In this document: one piece after another, positions 32,240-42,769 of the stretch
Numbering within the stretch: position 1 is the stretch's first letter
How the letters are laid out: every line of letters starts with the position of its first letter
NCBI RefSeq assembly: GCF_910594005.1
Contig: NC_057816.1
Coordinates: 41,502,797-41,566,796, forward strand
Length of the DNA: 64,000 nucleotides
Direction of reading: 5' to 3'
Source: Cervus elaphus
Lineage: Eukaryota > Chordata > Mammalia > Artiodactyla > Cervidae
The notes under the pieces: model-generated
What the model was told of the DNA's origin: nothing
The model's input: the letters and a program-made list of their open reading frames with translations, nothing else
The model's database searches: none
Program-made: the position numbers and the translations under genes

Positions 32240-33109
32240 AGACTCAAGGCTCATGTAGTTTCGTTAGCTAAAATACACACTTTAAGTGACTACATAAGTA
32301 AATATATTAACATATAATAAAAGAACAGGACATCATAAAAGTAATACACTGTTTTGAAAATAATCAAATACAAATTCTAGAAATTAAAAATACAGTCAAT
32401 GAAATTAAAAACCTATTGCGTGCATTCAACAGCATATTAAACTCAGATGAAAAGAGAATTAGAAGTGAAAAATAAAAGAGAAGTTCAACGACATCGTGAA
32501 TGGAATAAGAAAATTCGCTATGTGTTTATAAGGAGCTTCAGAAAGAAAGTACAGTGAGAACAAGAAAGAGAAAATATTTTACATTATAGTAAAGACTTTG
32601 TCCAGAATTTGTGAAATAGATGACTTCTCAGAAAATGTAAGCACATTGCAAGCAAAATTCATAAAAAGTAAGCTTCACCTTGACACACCATTATAAAACT
32701 GAGAAATACCTAGGGGAAAAAACCCTAAATGCAATCAGAGAAAACGACAATTTACTTAATAAAGAAAATAATTGTTCATCAGTCATCTTTTCAACAACAG
32801 TGATAGAAATAAAAATACAATGAGAAAGATTTTCAAAGTGCTGAGATGAATAACTGTCAGTGCAAAACTCTATACTTCAATGTGAGGTCAAAATAAATAC
32901 ATTTTCAAGTAAAAACTGAAGTGGCTTTCCATGAATAGATTATTGTTGGAAATGAGTCTACAAAATTTACTTCTTTTAAGTGGACTTACAAAATGTACTT
33001 CAGGAAGAAAGAAACTCAACTCAGAATGAGGAATAGTGAAGCAAAGACCTAAGTGTGGGCATTTACAAACATGAACCCCCCAGTCTCCTCTGTCCTGCAG
33101 TGGAGGAGG
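32240..33109 (+). mobile_element. Old L1 (L1M-type), 5' portion
   Basis: GAGCTTCAGAAAGAAAGTAC, ACACACCATTATAAAACTGAG, TTTTCAAAGTGCTGAGATGA and ACTTCAATGTGAGGTC follow, in order, the ORF1-side region of old mammalian L1 ('aggagcttcagaaagag', 'tcaaagtgctgaaagaa', 'acatttcaga'). Heavily mutated. Interrupted at 33,110 by a Bov-tA and continued after it. Confidence 0.7.
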
Positions 33110-33334
33110 TCTTCCCAGGTGGTACACTGGTAAAGAACCCGCCTGCCAATGCAGGAGACGGAGGAGACGAGGGTTCAATCCCTGGGTCAGGAAGATCCAC
33201 TGGAGGAGGGCATGGGAATCCACTCCAGTATTCCTGCCTGGAGACTCCCAGGATAGAGGAGCCTGGCGGGTTACGGTCCATTGGGTGGCAAAGAGTCAGA
33301 AACTACTGAAGCGACTTAGCACCCAGGCACGCAT
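33110..33334 (+). mobile_element. Bov-tA SINE inside an old L1
   Basis: Sense copy: GTCTTCCCAGGTGGTACAC, GAGGGTTCAATCCCTGGG, GGGAATCCACTCCAGTATT and ACTACTGAAGCGACTTAGCA. A 9-bp GGAGACGGA-type duplication sits in the head (GGAGACGGAGGAGACGAGGG at about 33,154-33,173). Confidence 0.93.
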
Positions 33335-33624
33335 GTTAAATAGAGAAGATTGTCTAACGTTCAAACATGGAGGAAAAGAGAGGAATAAACTAAATGTGAT
33401 CTATGCAATAGGAGATTAAGAAGAAACAGTAAGTAAATAAGGCACAAAATAAGATAAGCACACAGTGGTAACACTACAGTTAAAAGGATTTAAATTAACA
33501 GTTAAAAGATACAGATTATCAGAGTGAAATTAAAGAAAAGCTACTACTTATAGCTTATAGGAGACTCATCTAACTCATAAGGATACAGAACAAAATGAAA
33601 TTTAAATGATAAAAAAATTAAACC
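33335..33624 (+). mobile_element. Old L1, continuation
   Basis: ATAGGAGACTCATCTAACTC and ATAAGGATACAGAACAAAAT match the old L1 pattern ('gagacacact...ataaggacacag'). AT-rich and decayed. Confidence 0.55.
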
Positions 33625-33800
33625 ATAAAAATACCATCCCTTGTATCTGAGGGATCTGCATGTGTGGATTCAGGGAGCTGACTGTACTATAGCATTTTAT
33701 ATAAGGGACTTGGCCATCTGCAGATATCGGTATCCATGGTGAGTCCTGGAACCAAAACCCTGCAGATACTGAGGGAGAAGGATGACCATACTACCTGAAA
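33625..33800 (+). mobile_element. Tigger-like TcMar DNA transposon fragment
   Basis: CATCCCTTGTATCTGAGGG near the left and AACCCTGCAGATACTGAGG near the right are inverted versions of one another in part. They bracket TATATAAGGGACTTGGCCAT and CATGGTGAGTCCTGGAACC. This resembles the nonautonomous Tigger/MER-type ends ('ccctcgtatctgcggggg', 'ggttccaggacc'). Subfamily uncertain. Confidence 0.6.
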
Positions 33801-33992
33801 GAAAGCTGATACAATTATATAAATGCTAGGCAAAATTTGTTATAGCAAAGAGGGTGTATTCAGGATAAGGAGTGATGAAACATTCCTTATGTGCACATCT
33901 AATTTAAAAATACAAAGTGCATTGTGTATAAAATATTATACAAGTATTTAATATATTTTACTTACATTTTAATACACATACATTATGTATAC

Positions 33993-35116
33993 ACTGGATC
34001 ATCAAAAAAGCAAGAGAGCTCCAGAAAACATCTATTTCTGCTTAATTGACTATGCAAAGCCATTAACTGTGTGGATCACAATAAACTATGGAAAATTCTG
34101 AAAGAGATGGGAATCCCAGACCACCTGACCTGCCTCTTGAGAAACCTGTATGCAGGTCAGGAAGCAACAGTTAGAACTGGACATGGAACAACAGACTTCT
34201 TCCAAATAGGAAAAGGAGTACGTCAAGGCTGTATATTGTCACCCTGCTTATTTAACTTATATGCAGAGTACATCATGAGAAACTCTGGGCTGGAAGGAGC
34301 ACAAACTGGAATCAAGCTTGCCGAGAGAAATATCAATAACCTCAGATATGCAGATGATACCATCCTTATAGCAGAAAGTGAAGAGGAACTAAAGAGCCTC
34401 TTGATGAAGTGAAAGAGGAGAGTGAAAAAGTTGGCTTAAAGCTCAACATTCAGAAAACTAAGATCATGACATCTGGTCCCATCACTTCATGGGAAATAGA
34501 TGGGGAAACAGTGGCTGACTTTATTTTTCTGGGCTCCAAAATCACTGCAGATGGTGATTGCAGTCATGAAATTAAAAGACGCTTACTCCTTGGAAGGAAA
34601 GTTATGACCAACTTAGACAGCATATTTAAAAGCAGAGACATTACTTTGCCAACAAAGGTCCGTCTGGTCAAGGCTATGGTTTTTCCAGTGGTCATGTGTG
34701 GATGTGGGTTTGACTGTGAAGAAAGCTGAGCACTGAAGAATTGATGCTTTTGAACTGTGGTGTTGGAGAAGACTCTTGAGAGTCCCTTGGACTGCAAGGA
34801 GATCCAACCAGTCCATCCTAAAGGAGATCAGTCCTGGGTGTTCATTGGAAGGACTGATGCTGAAGCTGAAACTCTAATACTTTGGCCACCTCATGCGAAT
34901 AGTTGACTCATTGGTAAAGACCCTGATGCTGGGAGAGATTGGGGGCAGGAGGAGAAGGGGATGACAGAGGATGAGATGGCTGAATGGCATCACCGACTCA
35001 ACGGACATTAGTTTGAGTAAACTCCGGGAGCTGGTGCTGGACAGGGAGGCCTGGTGTGCTGTGATTCATGGAGTCGCAAGCAGTCGGACACAACTGAGTG
35101 ACTGAACTGAACTGAC
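33993..35116 (+). mobile_element. BovB LINE, sense, 1.1 kb, RT motif with single-base frameshift
   Basis: Runs from ACTGGATCATCAAAAAAGCA to the (ACTGA)n tail and an (AT)n extension. 34,071-34,412 is open and includes GVRQGCILSPCLFNLYAEYI and NLRYADDTILIAESEEELKS, the RT fingers/palm region with the catalytic Tyr-Ala-Asp-Asp box. The frame shifts by one base close to 34,406 and continues at 34,409-34,729 (EKVGLKLNIQKTKIMTSGPI) to a stop. N-terminal endonuclease and most of the RT fingers are absent. This is the best preserved catalytic box in the window, in a dead copy. Confidence 0.96.
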
Positions 35117-35134
35117 ATATATATATATATATAA
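35117..35134. repeat. (AT)9 at a BovB 3' end
   Basis: Perfect AT repeat directly after the BovB terminal ACTGAACTGAACTGAC. BovB elements typically end in short tandem repeats rather than poly(A). Confidence 0.95.
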
Positions 35135-35194
35135 GATATAAAATTTGATAAATCCATTATCATACTAGTAGATTTCTCTCATAATTGGTAGTGA

Positions 35195-35428
35195 CAGGTA
35201 ATATTTATTAAGATTTTACTGTGTCATATACTAATTGCTTAATATGGGTCAATATATTTAATAGTCATAACTTCATAGATATATGTTGTTTTATAATAAC
35301 TTTGTACTACTTTAAAGTAATAATTTTATACAGTAGATACTAGTCACTTCACTTTGTAGATAAGAAACTCGAGGCATATAGGGGCTAATGTAGACCATGT
35401 TATAGGACATGATTAAATTAAAAGTCAG
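35195..35428 (+). repeat. MIR SINE
   Basis: TGTCATATACTAATTGCTTA, TATTTAATAGTCATAACTTC, CACTTTGTAGATAAGAAACT and GAGGCATATAGGGGCTAATG follow MIR from the 5' part to the core in sense. Strongly diverged. Confidence 0.65.
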
Positions 35429-35429
35429 T

Positions 35430-35662
35430 AATTAAAAACTGGGCTTCCCTGGTGGCTCACTGGTAACTAATCTGCCTGCAGATACAGTAGACATGGGTTT
35501 GATCCCTGGGTCAGGAAGACCCTCTGGAGAAAGAAATGGCCACCCATTCCAGTATTCTTGCCTGGGAAATCTCATGGACAGAGGAGCCTGAGGACTAGAG
35601 TCCATGTGGTTGCAAAAAGAACTGGACACAAATTAGCAACTAAACAACAACAAATTAAAAAC
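35430..35662 (+). mobile_element. Bov-tA SINE with 10-bp target duplication
   Basis: Sense copy at 35,440-35,652: TGGGCTTCCCTGGTGGCTC, GGGTTTGATCCCTGGGTCAG, CATTCCAGTATTCTTGCCTG and TAGCAACTAAACAACAAC. AATTAAAAAC is repeated perfectly at 35,430-35,439 and 35,653-35,662. Confidence 0.95.
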
Positions 35663-36636
35663 ATTGCCAATACAATTGAGTTTTTAAAATACATATTGCT
35701 AAGAAACATGTAGATCAAAGAAGGAATCATTGGATTTAAAAATATTTAGATGGAAATGAAAATGTTATCAAAATATATATGACTACATATACTACATGTA
35801 AAACTGTTACATTTATAGATATTATACATCAACTGATTGTAGAAAAACATTCTAAGAAAATCACTGAAATCCTTCATATAAAAGAAAAAAATCTAAAAAT
35901 TAAATAAGCTATAAAATATCCAACAAACTAAACTGAAGAATTAATGACATAAAATAGAGCATGTCAAGAAATCCAAAAGCTAGTTTTTCCTAAGACAAAT
36001 AAAATGGTTAAAACTCTGTCAAGATTGATCAAGAAAAAAAGGAAAGATATTTAGATATTTTAAAAAATCATTAGAAAAGGTATTAACAATTTAGTACAAT
36101 AACTTGGAAATTTGGATATAATGAGTAATGTCATAAAAATATTAATACTAAATATATTTAATGATAAATAGAAAACCAAAATAGACCTCTGATAATTAAA
36201 GAAAATATGTAAGTTTTTAAAAATTCTCCAATCATCTTCCTTTCAAAATGCACCAGACCTAGATGCATTTTTAGGTGCGTTTTCCCAAAGATTCAATCTC
36301 AAGCTCATATACAGTTTTTCCCAGAGGATAGAAGAAGAAACACTCCTAACTTATTTATGAAGTAATATGTCATTAATAATTTGTTTCTCTTCTTTTTGGA
36401 AACATGAGAAATCTAAAAAAAAAATTATAGTAGAAAAAAATTTAGTAATGTCACACAATTATATGACATTAATTGGATTTTAAGCACATCACAACAAATA
36501 AATAAAAAATATAATCTGTGAAACAACCAAAACTATTTTTTAAAAATCTAGGATTCGATCTAAAAAGCATTTGCAAGGCTCTTAAAAAGAAAGTAAGGCA
36601 CTGATGAAATAGATAAAAATGAGCCATATTAAATTT
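35663..36636 (+). mobile_element. Old L1 ORF2, 5' RT region
   Basis: AAATCCAAAAGCTAGTTTTT, TCTGTCAAGATTGATCAAG and TTTCAAAATGCACCAGACCT match the L1 ORF2 stretch leading into reverse transcriptase in sense. Very AT-rich and full of stops. Confidence 0.7.
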
Positions 36637-37019
36637 AGAGAGAAAGCACTGACAAATTGATGCTTTTGAACTGTGGCGTTTGAGGAGACTCTTGAGAGTC
36701 CCTTGGACTGCAAGGAGATCAAACCAGTCAGTCCTAAAGGAAATCAGTCCTGAATATTCATTGGAATGACTGATGCTGAAGCTGAAGCTCCAATACTTTG
36801 GCCCCCTGATGTGAAGAACTGACTCATTTGAAAAGACCCTGCTGCTGGGAAAGACTGTAGGAAGGACGGGAAGGGGACGACCGAGGATGAGATGGTTGGA
36901 TGGCATCACTGATGCAATGGACATGAGTTTGGGCAAGCTCTGGGACTGAGAAGCCTGGCGTGCTGCAGTCCATGGGGTCACAAAGAGTCAGACATGACTG
37001 AGTGACTGAACTGAACTGC
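36637..37019 (+). mobile_element. BovB LINE 3' segment inside an old L1
   Basis: GAGAGAAAGCACTGACAAAT, GACTCTTGAGAGTCCCTTGG, CTGAATATTCATTGGAATGA, GGATGAGATGGTTGGATGG and the end GACTGAACTGAACTG. About 380 bp of the 3' end, with a ~20-bp internal deletion near 36,945. Confidence 0.94.
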
Positions 37020-38030
37020 ATTGATCATATTCATGGATAGGGAGACAATATCATGAATTGATTAGTCTTAAAATTAAATCGGAACATTAAGTAAAATTTC
37101 AGTAAAAACATACAAAGTATTGAATTATTTTAAATGAAGTCAGTAAATATAAGGAAGAACAAATGTAACAATCAGTCATGGCAAATGTGATGGGTCTTGC
37201 TTACAGAGTTTAATAAGACTGTGTGATATATATGTGGATATATATGTATATGTAACTATGACATGTATGAAAAGATAACTAGATGACTTTAGGAGAATAA
37301 AGAGCACAGAAACAGATCCATCATGTATGAAAACTTTGATTATAACATAGGTTGCCTACAAAGCAGCAGGAAGAAAATAGGTTATTTAATGAATGGCCAT
37401 GAAACACTGGAAAGGAAGTTTGTTGACTTTTGTTAACAGTTTGTTAACTGGAAAGACATGAAATTAGAACTCTACATTTTTCCCTCTGTACAAATGACTT
37501 CCAAGTGGACTGAAGACACAATGAAAAGTCAAACGTAATAAATAGAACTCTCGGGGTACAAGATATAATATCTCGATAAACAACTAGAACAGAACATTTA
37601 AAATAATGATAAATTTGACTCCATTAAAATTTAAACCTTCTATGTGGCCAAGACCTACAAAGTGAAAGCTAAACCACAGATTTGGAGAAAATATTTATGA
37701 TGCATATAACCAAGAATTAATATTTAAATGCATATGTAATGACTGTAAGTAAAAAATTTTAAAAGACAAACAACCAGAAGGAAATTAGAAAAAGGGATAG
37801 AACATTTCTGAAAGAGAAGAACCAATGTCTGATAAGCAATAATAGTCAGGGAAGGACAAATGAAACCATGAAGTTATACCATGTTACTCCAACAGATTGG
37901 AAAATGCTAAAAGACTGAACATACAAAGTGTTGGCAAGAATATGAAATAATGGGAGCTCTCAAACTTTACTAGTGGGTGTATAAAAATGTATAACACTTT
38001 GGATTTGGCAATATTTAGGAGTTAAAAGTA
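37020..38030 (+). mobile_element. Old L1 ORF2, 3' half
   Basis: AATAAAGAGCACAGAAACAG, GACTCCATTAAAATTTAAAC, GATTTGGAGAAAATATTTAT, AAAGTGTTGGCAAGAATATG and GAGCTCTCAAACTTTACTAG correspond, in order, to the distal part of L1 ORF2 ('ttcatcaaaattaaaaacttctg', 'aatatttgcaaaacat', 'aagtgttggcgaggatgtgg'). Sense orientation, decayed. Confidence 0.82.
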
Positions 38031-38246
38031 GGGCTTCCCTGATGGCTCAGATGGTAAAGAATCTACCCACCATGCTGGAGACCCAGGTTTTATCCCTGGG
38101 TAGGGAAGATCCTTCGGAGGAGGAAATGGCAACCAACTCCAGTATTTTTGCCTGGAGAATTCCATGGACAGAGGAGCCTGGCAGGCTACAGTCACGGGTC
38201 ACACATAGAGTCAAATACGACTGAGTGACTAATACACACACAGGCG
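38031..38246 (+). mobile_element. Bov-tA SINE inside an old L1
   Basis: GGGCTTCCCTGATGGCTCAG, GGTTTTATCCCTGGGTAGGG, CAACTCCAGTATTTTTGCCT and AAATACGACTGAGTGACTAA, then a CACACACA tail. It breaks the L1 just after TATTTAGGAGTTAAAAGTA. Confidence 0.94.
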
Positions 38247-38765
38247 TTAACCGTGGTGTATACCCTTCAACAAAGCCATTCCACTAGGTCTATATTTTAG
38301 ATTAGAACCATTCACACATGTGTAATGTGATACTTGCATAAGAATATTCACTGCAGCATCATTTGCAAAAACAATATAGAATGCAACCTAAGTACCCATT
38401 AACAGAAAAATAAAAAGACAAAGTTGATACTGCATACGAAGTCATATTAAAATGATAATGGATATACCAATGTTCCATGTATTAGATGTATTTCAAAGAT
38501 CTAATGTTTAGTGAAAACAAAGAAAGTTGCAAAATGACATTTAGTTTGAATATGTGCAAAACTCATTTTATGTTGTCCATTATGCTGACTTACATAATAA
38601 GTTCACATAAATATATCTGGCAATAATACAAATCAAATTCAGGATACTTTTTGGATTTAAAGGGGAATTAATCACATCTGTTATATTTTACTTTTTAATG
38701 AAAATATATCAACTCATGTTCTACAAAGCTATGAACCATGTATAACATATATATTTTTTTGGTAA
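38247..38765 (+). mobile_element. Old L1, end of ORF2 and 3' UTR
   Basis: AAGCCATTCCACTAGGTCTA, AGAATATTCACTGCAGCATC, ACCTAAGTACCCATTAACAG and TTTAGTGAAAACAAAGAAAG match the end of L1 ORF2 and early 3' UTR, continuing directly from 38,030. Confidence 0.82.
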
Positions 38766-40282
38766 AGAAATCCTTTGTAAAAAGGTAAAAAATATTCTTT
38801 GAAGTATTTCACAATAAAGTATTTTAAGGGAAAAAATGATGCTTATTAAATGAATATAACAGTGAATAATGCGGGCTTGGAGTGTGGATGGGATTTTGCG
38901 GGCCGAGAGGGAGAAAGAATTCCAGATCTGAACAAGGGCAAAGGCACGGTGGCAGGGACAAGCTGGGCGGCAGGAGAAATCCTAAGCTCTGAGAGTGTGT
39001 GCAGTGGTGGAGGGCAGGCCCTAGAGTCGGGGACAGCCTTGCTTCTGCGCCCAGCCCCAGTGTCCACGTCTGTGGTCGTGTGGAGACTGAATCAGGTCCA
39101 CAGGAAAGGTCTGAGCCCACACTGACGCCCCGAATGCCCCCCACAAGTGGCCACGGGGAGGGAGGGGGAGCACGCAGGAGGGAAGCCCAGGCAGCTTGGG
39201 CCCAGATCCTCAGCCTCGATCCTGAAGACGGTGGAAAGCCACTGGCGGCATCTCAGTAAGAAAAGAAGCTGAGGACACCATGGTGGACACGCGGGGGTGA
39301 GGGGATAGGGGACAGGAGACCTTCCTAGAGGGGGCAGTCAGAGTTTCACGACAGAAAGGGAGAGGGGGAGGCTGGCCAAAGATGCCGGCATTTTAAGCTT
39401 AAATGGACGAGAGGTACGGTGCTGTTAGCACGGATAAAAAAAGAGCATGGAAAGTTAGTTTCGATGTAAAATCTGTTTCACAAGACATGAAAGAGTTCCA
39501 CTGGTCCAGTCCAGCCATCAGTAAAGCCTCTGAGTCCTCTCATCGTTTCAGCTTTCCATGGTAGGCGCTGTGTCCCTGTGAATGGTGTATGACTCAGGTA
39601 GGGAATATCTGGATTTTAAATCTTGACTCTGCTAACATAGTACCAATCTCAACATGTTCATCTGTTGAATGGGGATAATAACACCTCCTTTGCAGGAAAG
39701 ATGAAGTGCATTTTGTTCCAGGCCCATGATTCTGCTTAGAAATGTGTGCTGGGTCTTAAATCAGAGAGGAGGATGAACTGTTGCCAAAAACTCTAAAGTG
39801 AATGGGCTCCCAGCTGATTGCAGGTTTACAGAAAAATGATGAAAATTTCTGGCTTAGACAGTAACGAAGAGGTTCAAAACAGCAATTCTTCTTTCACACA
39901 AGGTAGTAATTTAGCTTGAGTAAGTTAAAGCACCGGTGAATAATTGATTGCAAAATATGCGTTATAATGTGCATAATTTAGTCAAATAAAAGCTCATGAA
40001 AAAGTCAACTTCAAAAAGAGGCATATTAACTCAGGCTATAGGCACAGTGTTTCTATCTAGAACATCCTTTGAAATTTTAGAACATAAGTGGATTCAGGGA
40101 AATTGTCATTTACTTACTTGAGAAGAAACAGTTTTGTGTGCATGTGAAAATATGTACGCTACATAATTAAATACTATTATATATTCTATTAGCATAGACA
40201 CCACATGTCCAATATATCATGTTGAATAGTTACCTTATCGTCAGTAGAAATCATATTTTTGTAAATACTATCTGTGATATGT
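38766..40282. other. Unassigned sequence with an old repeat-like stretch and a MIR
   Basis: 38,850-39,400 is GC-richer with AAGGGCAAAGGCACGGTGG and GACGGTGGAAAGCCACTGGC, resembling the same old dispersed repeat suspected at 11.8 kb. Short frames on both strands there have no domains. 39,605-39,725 (ACATGTTCATCTGTTGAATG, GGGATAATAACACCTCCTTT) is an antisense MIR. The remainder is unassigned. Confidence 0.4.
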
Positions 40283-40482
40283 GTGAGTGCCAAGTGCCTT
40301 GGTCGTGTCCAACTCTTTGCAACCCCAGGAAGTTCAGCCCACCAGGCTCCTCTGTCCATGGGATTCTCCAGGTGGAGTAGGTTGCCATGCCCTCCTCCAG
40401 GGGATCTTCCCAACCCAGGGATCGAACCCAGGTCTCCCGCATTGCAGGTAGAATCTTTACCATCTAAGCCACCAGAGAAGCC
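40283..40482 (-). mobile_element. Bov-tA SINE, antisense
   Basis: TTGGTCGTGTCCAACTCTTT, CCATGGGATTCTCCAGGTGG, GGATCGAACCCAGGTCTCC and TAAGCCACCAGAGAAGCCC on +. Full-length, missing a few bases around the 'aagaatactgg' site. Confidence 0.94.
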
Positions 40483-40483
40483 C

Positions 40484-40567
40484 ATGAATACTGGAGTGGG
40501 TAGCCTATCCCTTCTCCAGATGATCTTCCCAAGCAGATTCTTTACCAGCTGAGCTATCAGGGAAGCC
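40484..40567 (-). mobile_element. Second Bov-tA fragment fused to the first
   Basis: Directly after the first copy, GAATACTGGAGTGGGTAGCC, CTTCTCCAGATGATCTTCCC and CAGCTGAGCTATCAGGGAAG repeat the head half of Bov-tA in the same orientation, with a ~25-bp deletion in the tRNA part. Possibly an unequal-exchange or template-switch product. Confidence 0.88.
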
Positions 40568-41039
40568 CCATCTCGATAGATACTATACATTAAAATATCT
40601 ACTTGGTATATAGAAACCAGTGAAAACATATAAGTAAAAGCATTTTACATGCTTTAAGACATTACATCCACCTTACCATGCATATTATATGTACAAATCC
40701 CAATCTGCCAAAAGACTGTAACAGGGAAGAACAAATCTGAATCTATATTAAATCTGTTTCTTTTTCTTTAACCTTTGTGCTCTGTTGCCTGGGCTTAATC
40801 TGCTGACTCTGCACCGTTTGTAAAAGAATGTTGCCTATTGCTTGAAATACACAGAATAGCCCATTTTCAAGCTCTGACCTTTAAAGGTATAACACTCTTC
40901 CATTCACATAGAGATAAAAATTTGGAGAAGAGAGAATAACATTTGTCTTGCTGGAGGTTTACAGGAACATCATGACCTGACCTACCTGGACATCTTCAAG
41001 AACAAAGGATTCTGACATTATGAAGTTTGCAACCACTAA
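40568..41039. other. Unassigned sequence
   Basis: AT-rich; nothing recognised. The last 90 bp (from GGTTTACAGGAACATCATGA) may be a diverged BovB lead-in but could not be aligned. Confidence 0.35.
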
Positions 41040-42165
41040 TAACACACTCAAAGAGATAGGAATACCAGACCACCTTACATGCCTCCTGAGAAGTTTATAT
41101 GCAGGTCAAGAAGCAACAGTTAGAACCGAACATGGAACAATAGACTGGTTCCAAATCGGGAAAGGAGTACGTCAAGGCTGTATATTGTCACCCTGCTTAT
41201 TTAACTTATATGCAGAGAACATCATGAGAAACGCTGGACTGGAAGAAGCACAAGCTGGAATCAAGATTTCCGGGAGAAATATCAATAACCTCAAATATGC
41301 AGATGACACCAGCCTTATGGCAGAAAGTGAAGAAGAACTAAAGAGCTTCTTGATGAAAGTGAAAGAGGAGAGTGAAAAAGTTGGCTTAAAGCTCAACATT
41401 CAGAAAACTAAGATCATGGCATCTGGTCCCCGTCACTTCATGGCAAACAGATGGGGAAACAATGGAAACAGTGAGAGGCTTTATTTTCTTGGGCTCCAAA
41501 ATCACTGCAGATGGTGATTGCAGCCATGAAATTATTATGACAAAACCCACTGAAATGTTGTGAAGTAATTAGCCTCCAACTAATAAAAAAAAAAAAAGAA
41601 AAAAGAAAAAAAAAATAAATAAAAGAGGCTTGCTCCTTAGAAGAAAAGCTATGACCAACCTAGACAGCATATTAAAAAGCAGAGACATTACTTTGCCAAC
41701 AGAGGTCTGTCTAGTCAAGGCTATGGTTTTTCCAGTGGTCATGTATGGATGTGAGAGTTGGACTGTGAAGAAAGCTGAGCACTGAAGAGTTGATGCTTTT
41801 GAACTGTGGTGTTGGAGAAGACTCTTGAGAGTCCCTTGGACTGCAGGGAGATCCAACCAGTGCATCCTAAAGGAGATCAGTCCTGGGTGTTCATTGGAAG
41901 GACTGATGCTGAAGCTGAAACTCCAATACTCTGGCCACCTGATGCAAAGAGCTGACTCATTTGAAAAGACCCTGATGCTGGGAAAGATTGAAGGCAGGAG
42001 GAGAAGGGGACGACAGAGGATGAGATGGTTGGATGGCATCACCGATTCAATGGACATGAGTTTGAGTAAACTCTGGGACTTGGTGATGGACAGGGAGGCC
42101 TGGCGTGCTGCAGTCCATGGGGTAGGAAAAAGTCGGATACGACTGAGAGACTGAACTGAACTGAA
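41040..42165 (+). mobile_element. BovB LINE, sense, carrying an L1 tail insertion
   Basis: Starts around CTCAAAGAGATAGGAATACC and ends GACTGAACTGAACTGAACC. 41,020-41,517 is open and covers GVRQGCILSPCLFNLYAENI, NNLKYADDTSLMAESEEELK (catalytic Asp-Asp box) and KVGLKLNIQKTKIMASGP. An extra C at about 41,430 then shifts the frame. The element is broken at 41,534 by a short L1 tail and resumes at 41,621. N-terminal endonuclease is absent. Confidence 0.96.
41535..41620 (+). mobile_element. L1 3'-tail insertion within BovB
   Basis: ACAAAACCCACTGAAATGTT, GTGAAGTAATTAGCCTCCAA and CTAATAAAAAAAAAAAAAG with an A-rich tail to AAATAAATAAAAG. This is the last ~50 bp of a ruminant L1 plus poly(A). The BovB text resumes exactly after it (CAGCCATGAAATTA... 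AAAAGAGGCTTGCTCC). Confidence 0.88.
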
Positions 42166-42401
42166 CCACACCCCTTCCCCTTTTACTATAAAAGAAGCCT
42201 GAATTCTAACTTGGGTAACAGGGTTCTTTGAATCATTAGTCCGGTATCTTCTCAGTCTGCTGGCTTTCAAATAAAGTAATTATTCCTTGCATCAACAACT
42301 CCTCTCCTGATTTACTGGCCTGTTGTATGGTGAGCAGAATGAGTTTGGACTTGGTAGCAAGACCAGAAATATATAGAAGAATTATATACTAGGGCTTTTA
42401 G

Positions 42402-42603
42402 TATTAGTCGCTCAATTGTGTCCGACTCTGCAACCCCACGGACTGTAGCCCGCCAGGCTCCTCTGTCTGTGGGGTTCTCCAGGCAAGAATACTGGAGGGG
42501 GTTTCTGTTTCCTTCTCCAGGGGATCGTCCCAACCCAGGGATTGAACCCGGGTCTCCTGCAGTGCAGGCAGATTCTTTACCATCTGAGTCACCAGGGAAG
42601 CTC
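42402..42603 (-). mobile_element. Bov-tA SINE, antisense
   Basis: TATTAGTCGCTCAATTGTGT, CGGACTGTAGCCCGCCAGG, GGATTGAACCCGGGTCTCC and CTGAGTCACCAGGGAAGC on +. Full-length and CpG-retaining, hence fairly young. Confidence 0.95.
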
Positions 42604-42769
42604 TTATAACACATTTCCAATATAAAAAAGTGATCTACTCCCCTCTTCACAATTATTAATTTGTCAGGGTTCAAAATCTCCAATGAACCCCATCTACGGA
42701 TCACAAATATTCTGATCAAAAGCAAATAATTTTTTTTAAGAATATGAATTACTTTACCAAAACCAAACT

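Noticed and set aside
41020..41517. 165-codon reverse transcriptase-like frame as a host gene
   Set aside because: It is the RT palm of a truncated, frameshifted BovB with an L1 tail inserted just downstream, not a host gene.
41569..42270. 233-codon minus-strand open frame
   Set aside because: It is the antisense of the BovB 3' end. The same antisense peptide pattern (LLQHHSSKAS, MLKLMSIESVMPSNHL) recurs at every BovB copy in the window.
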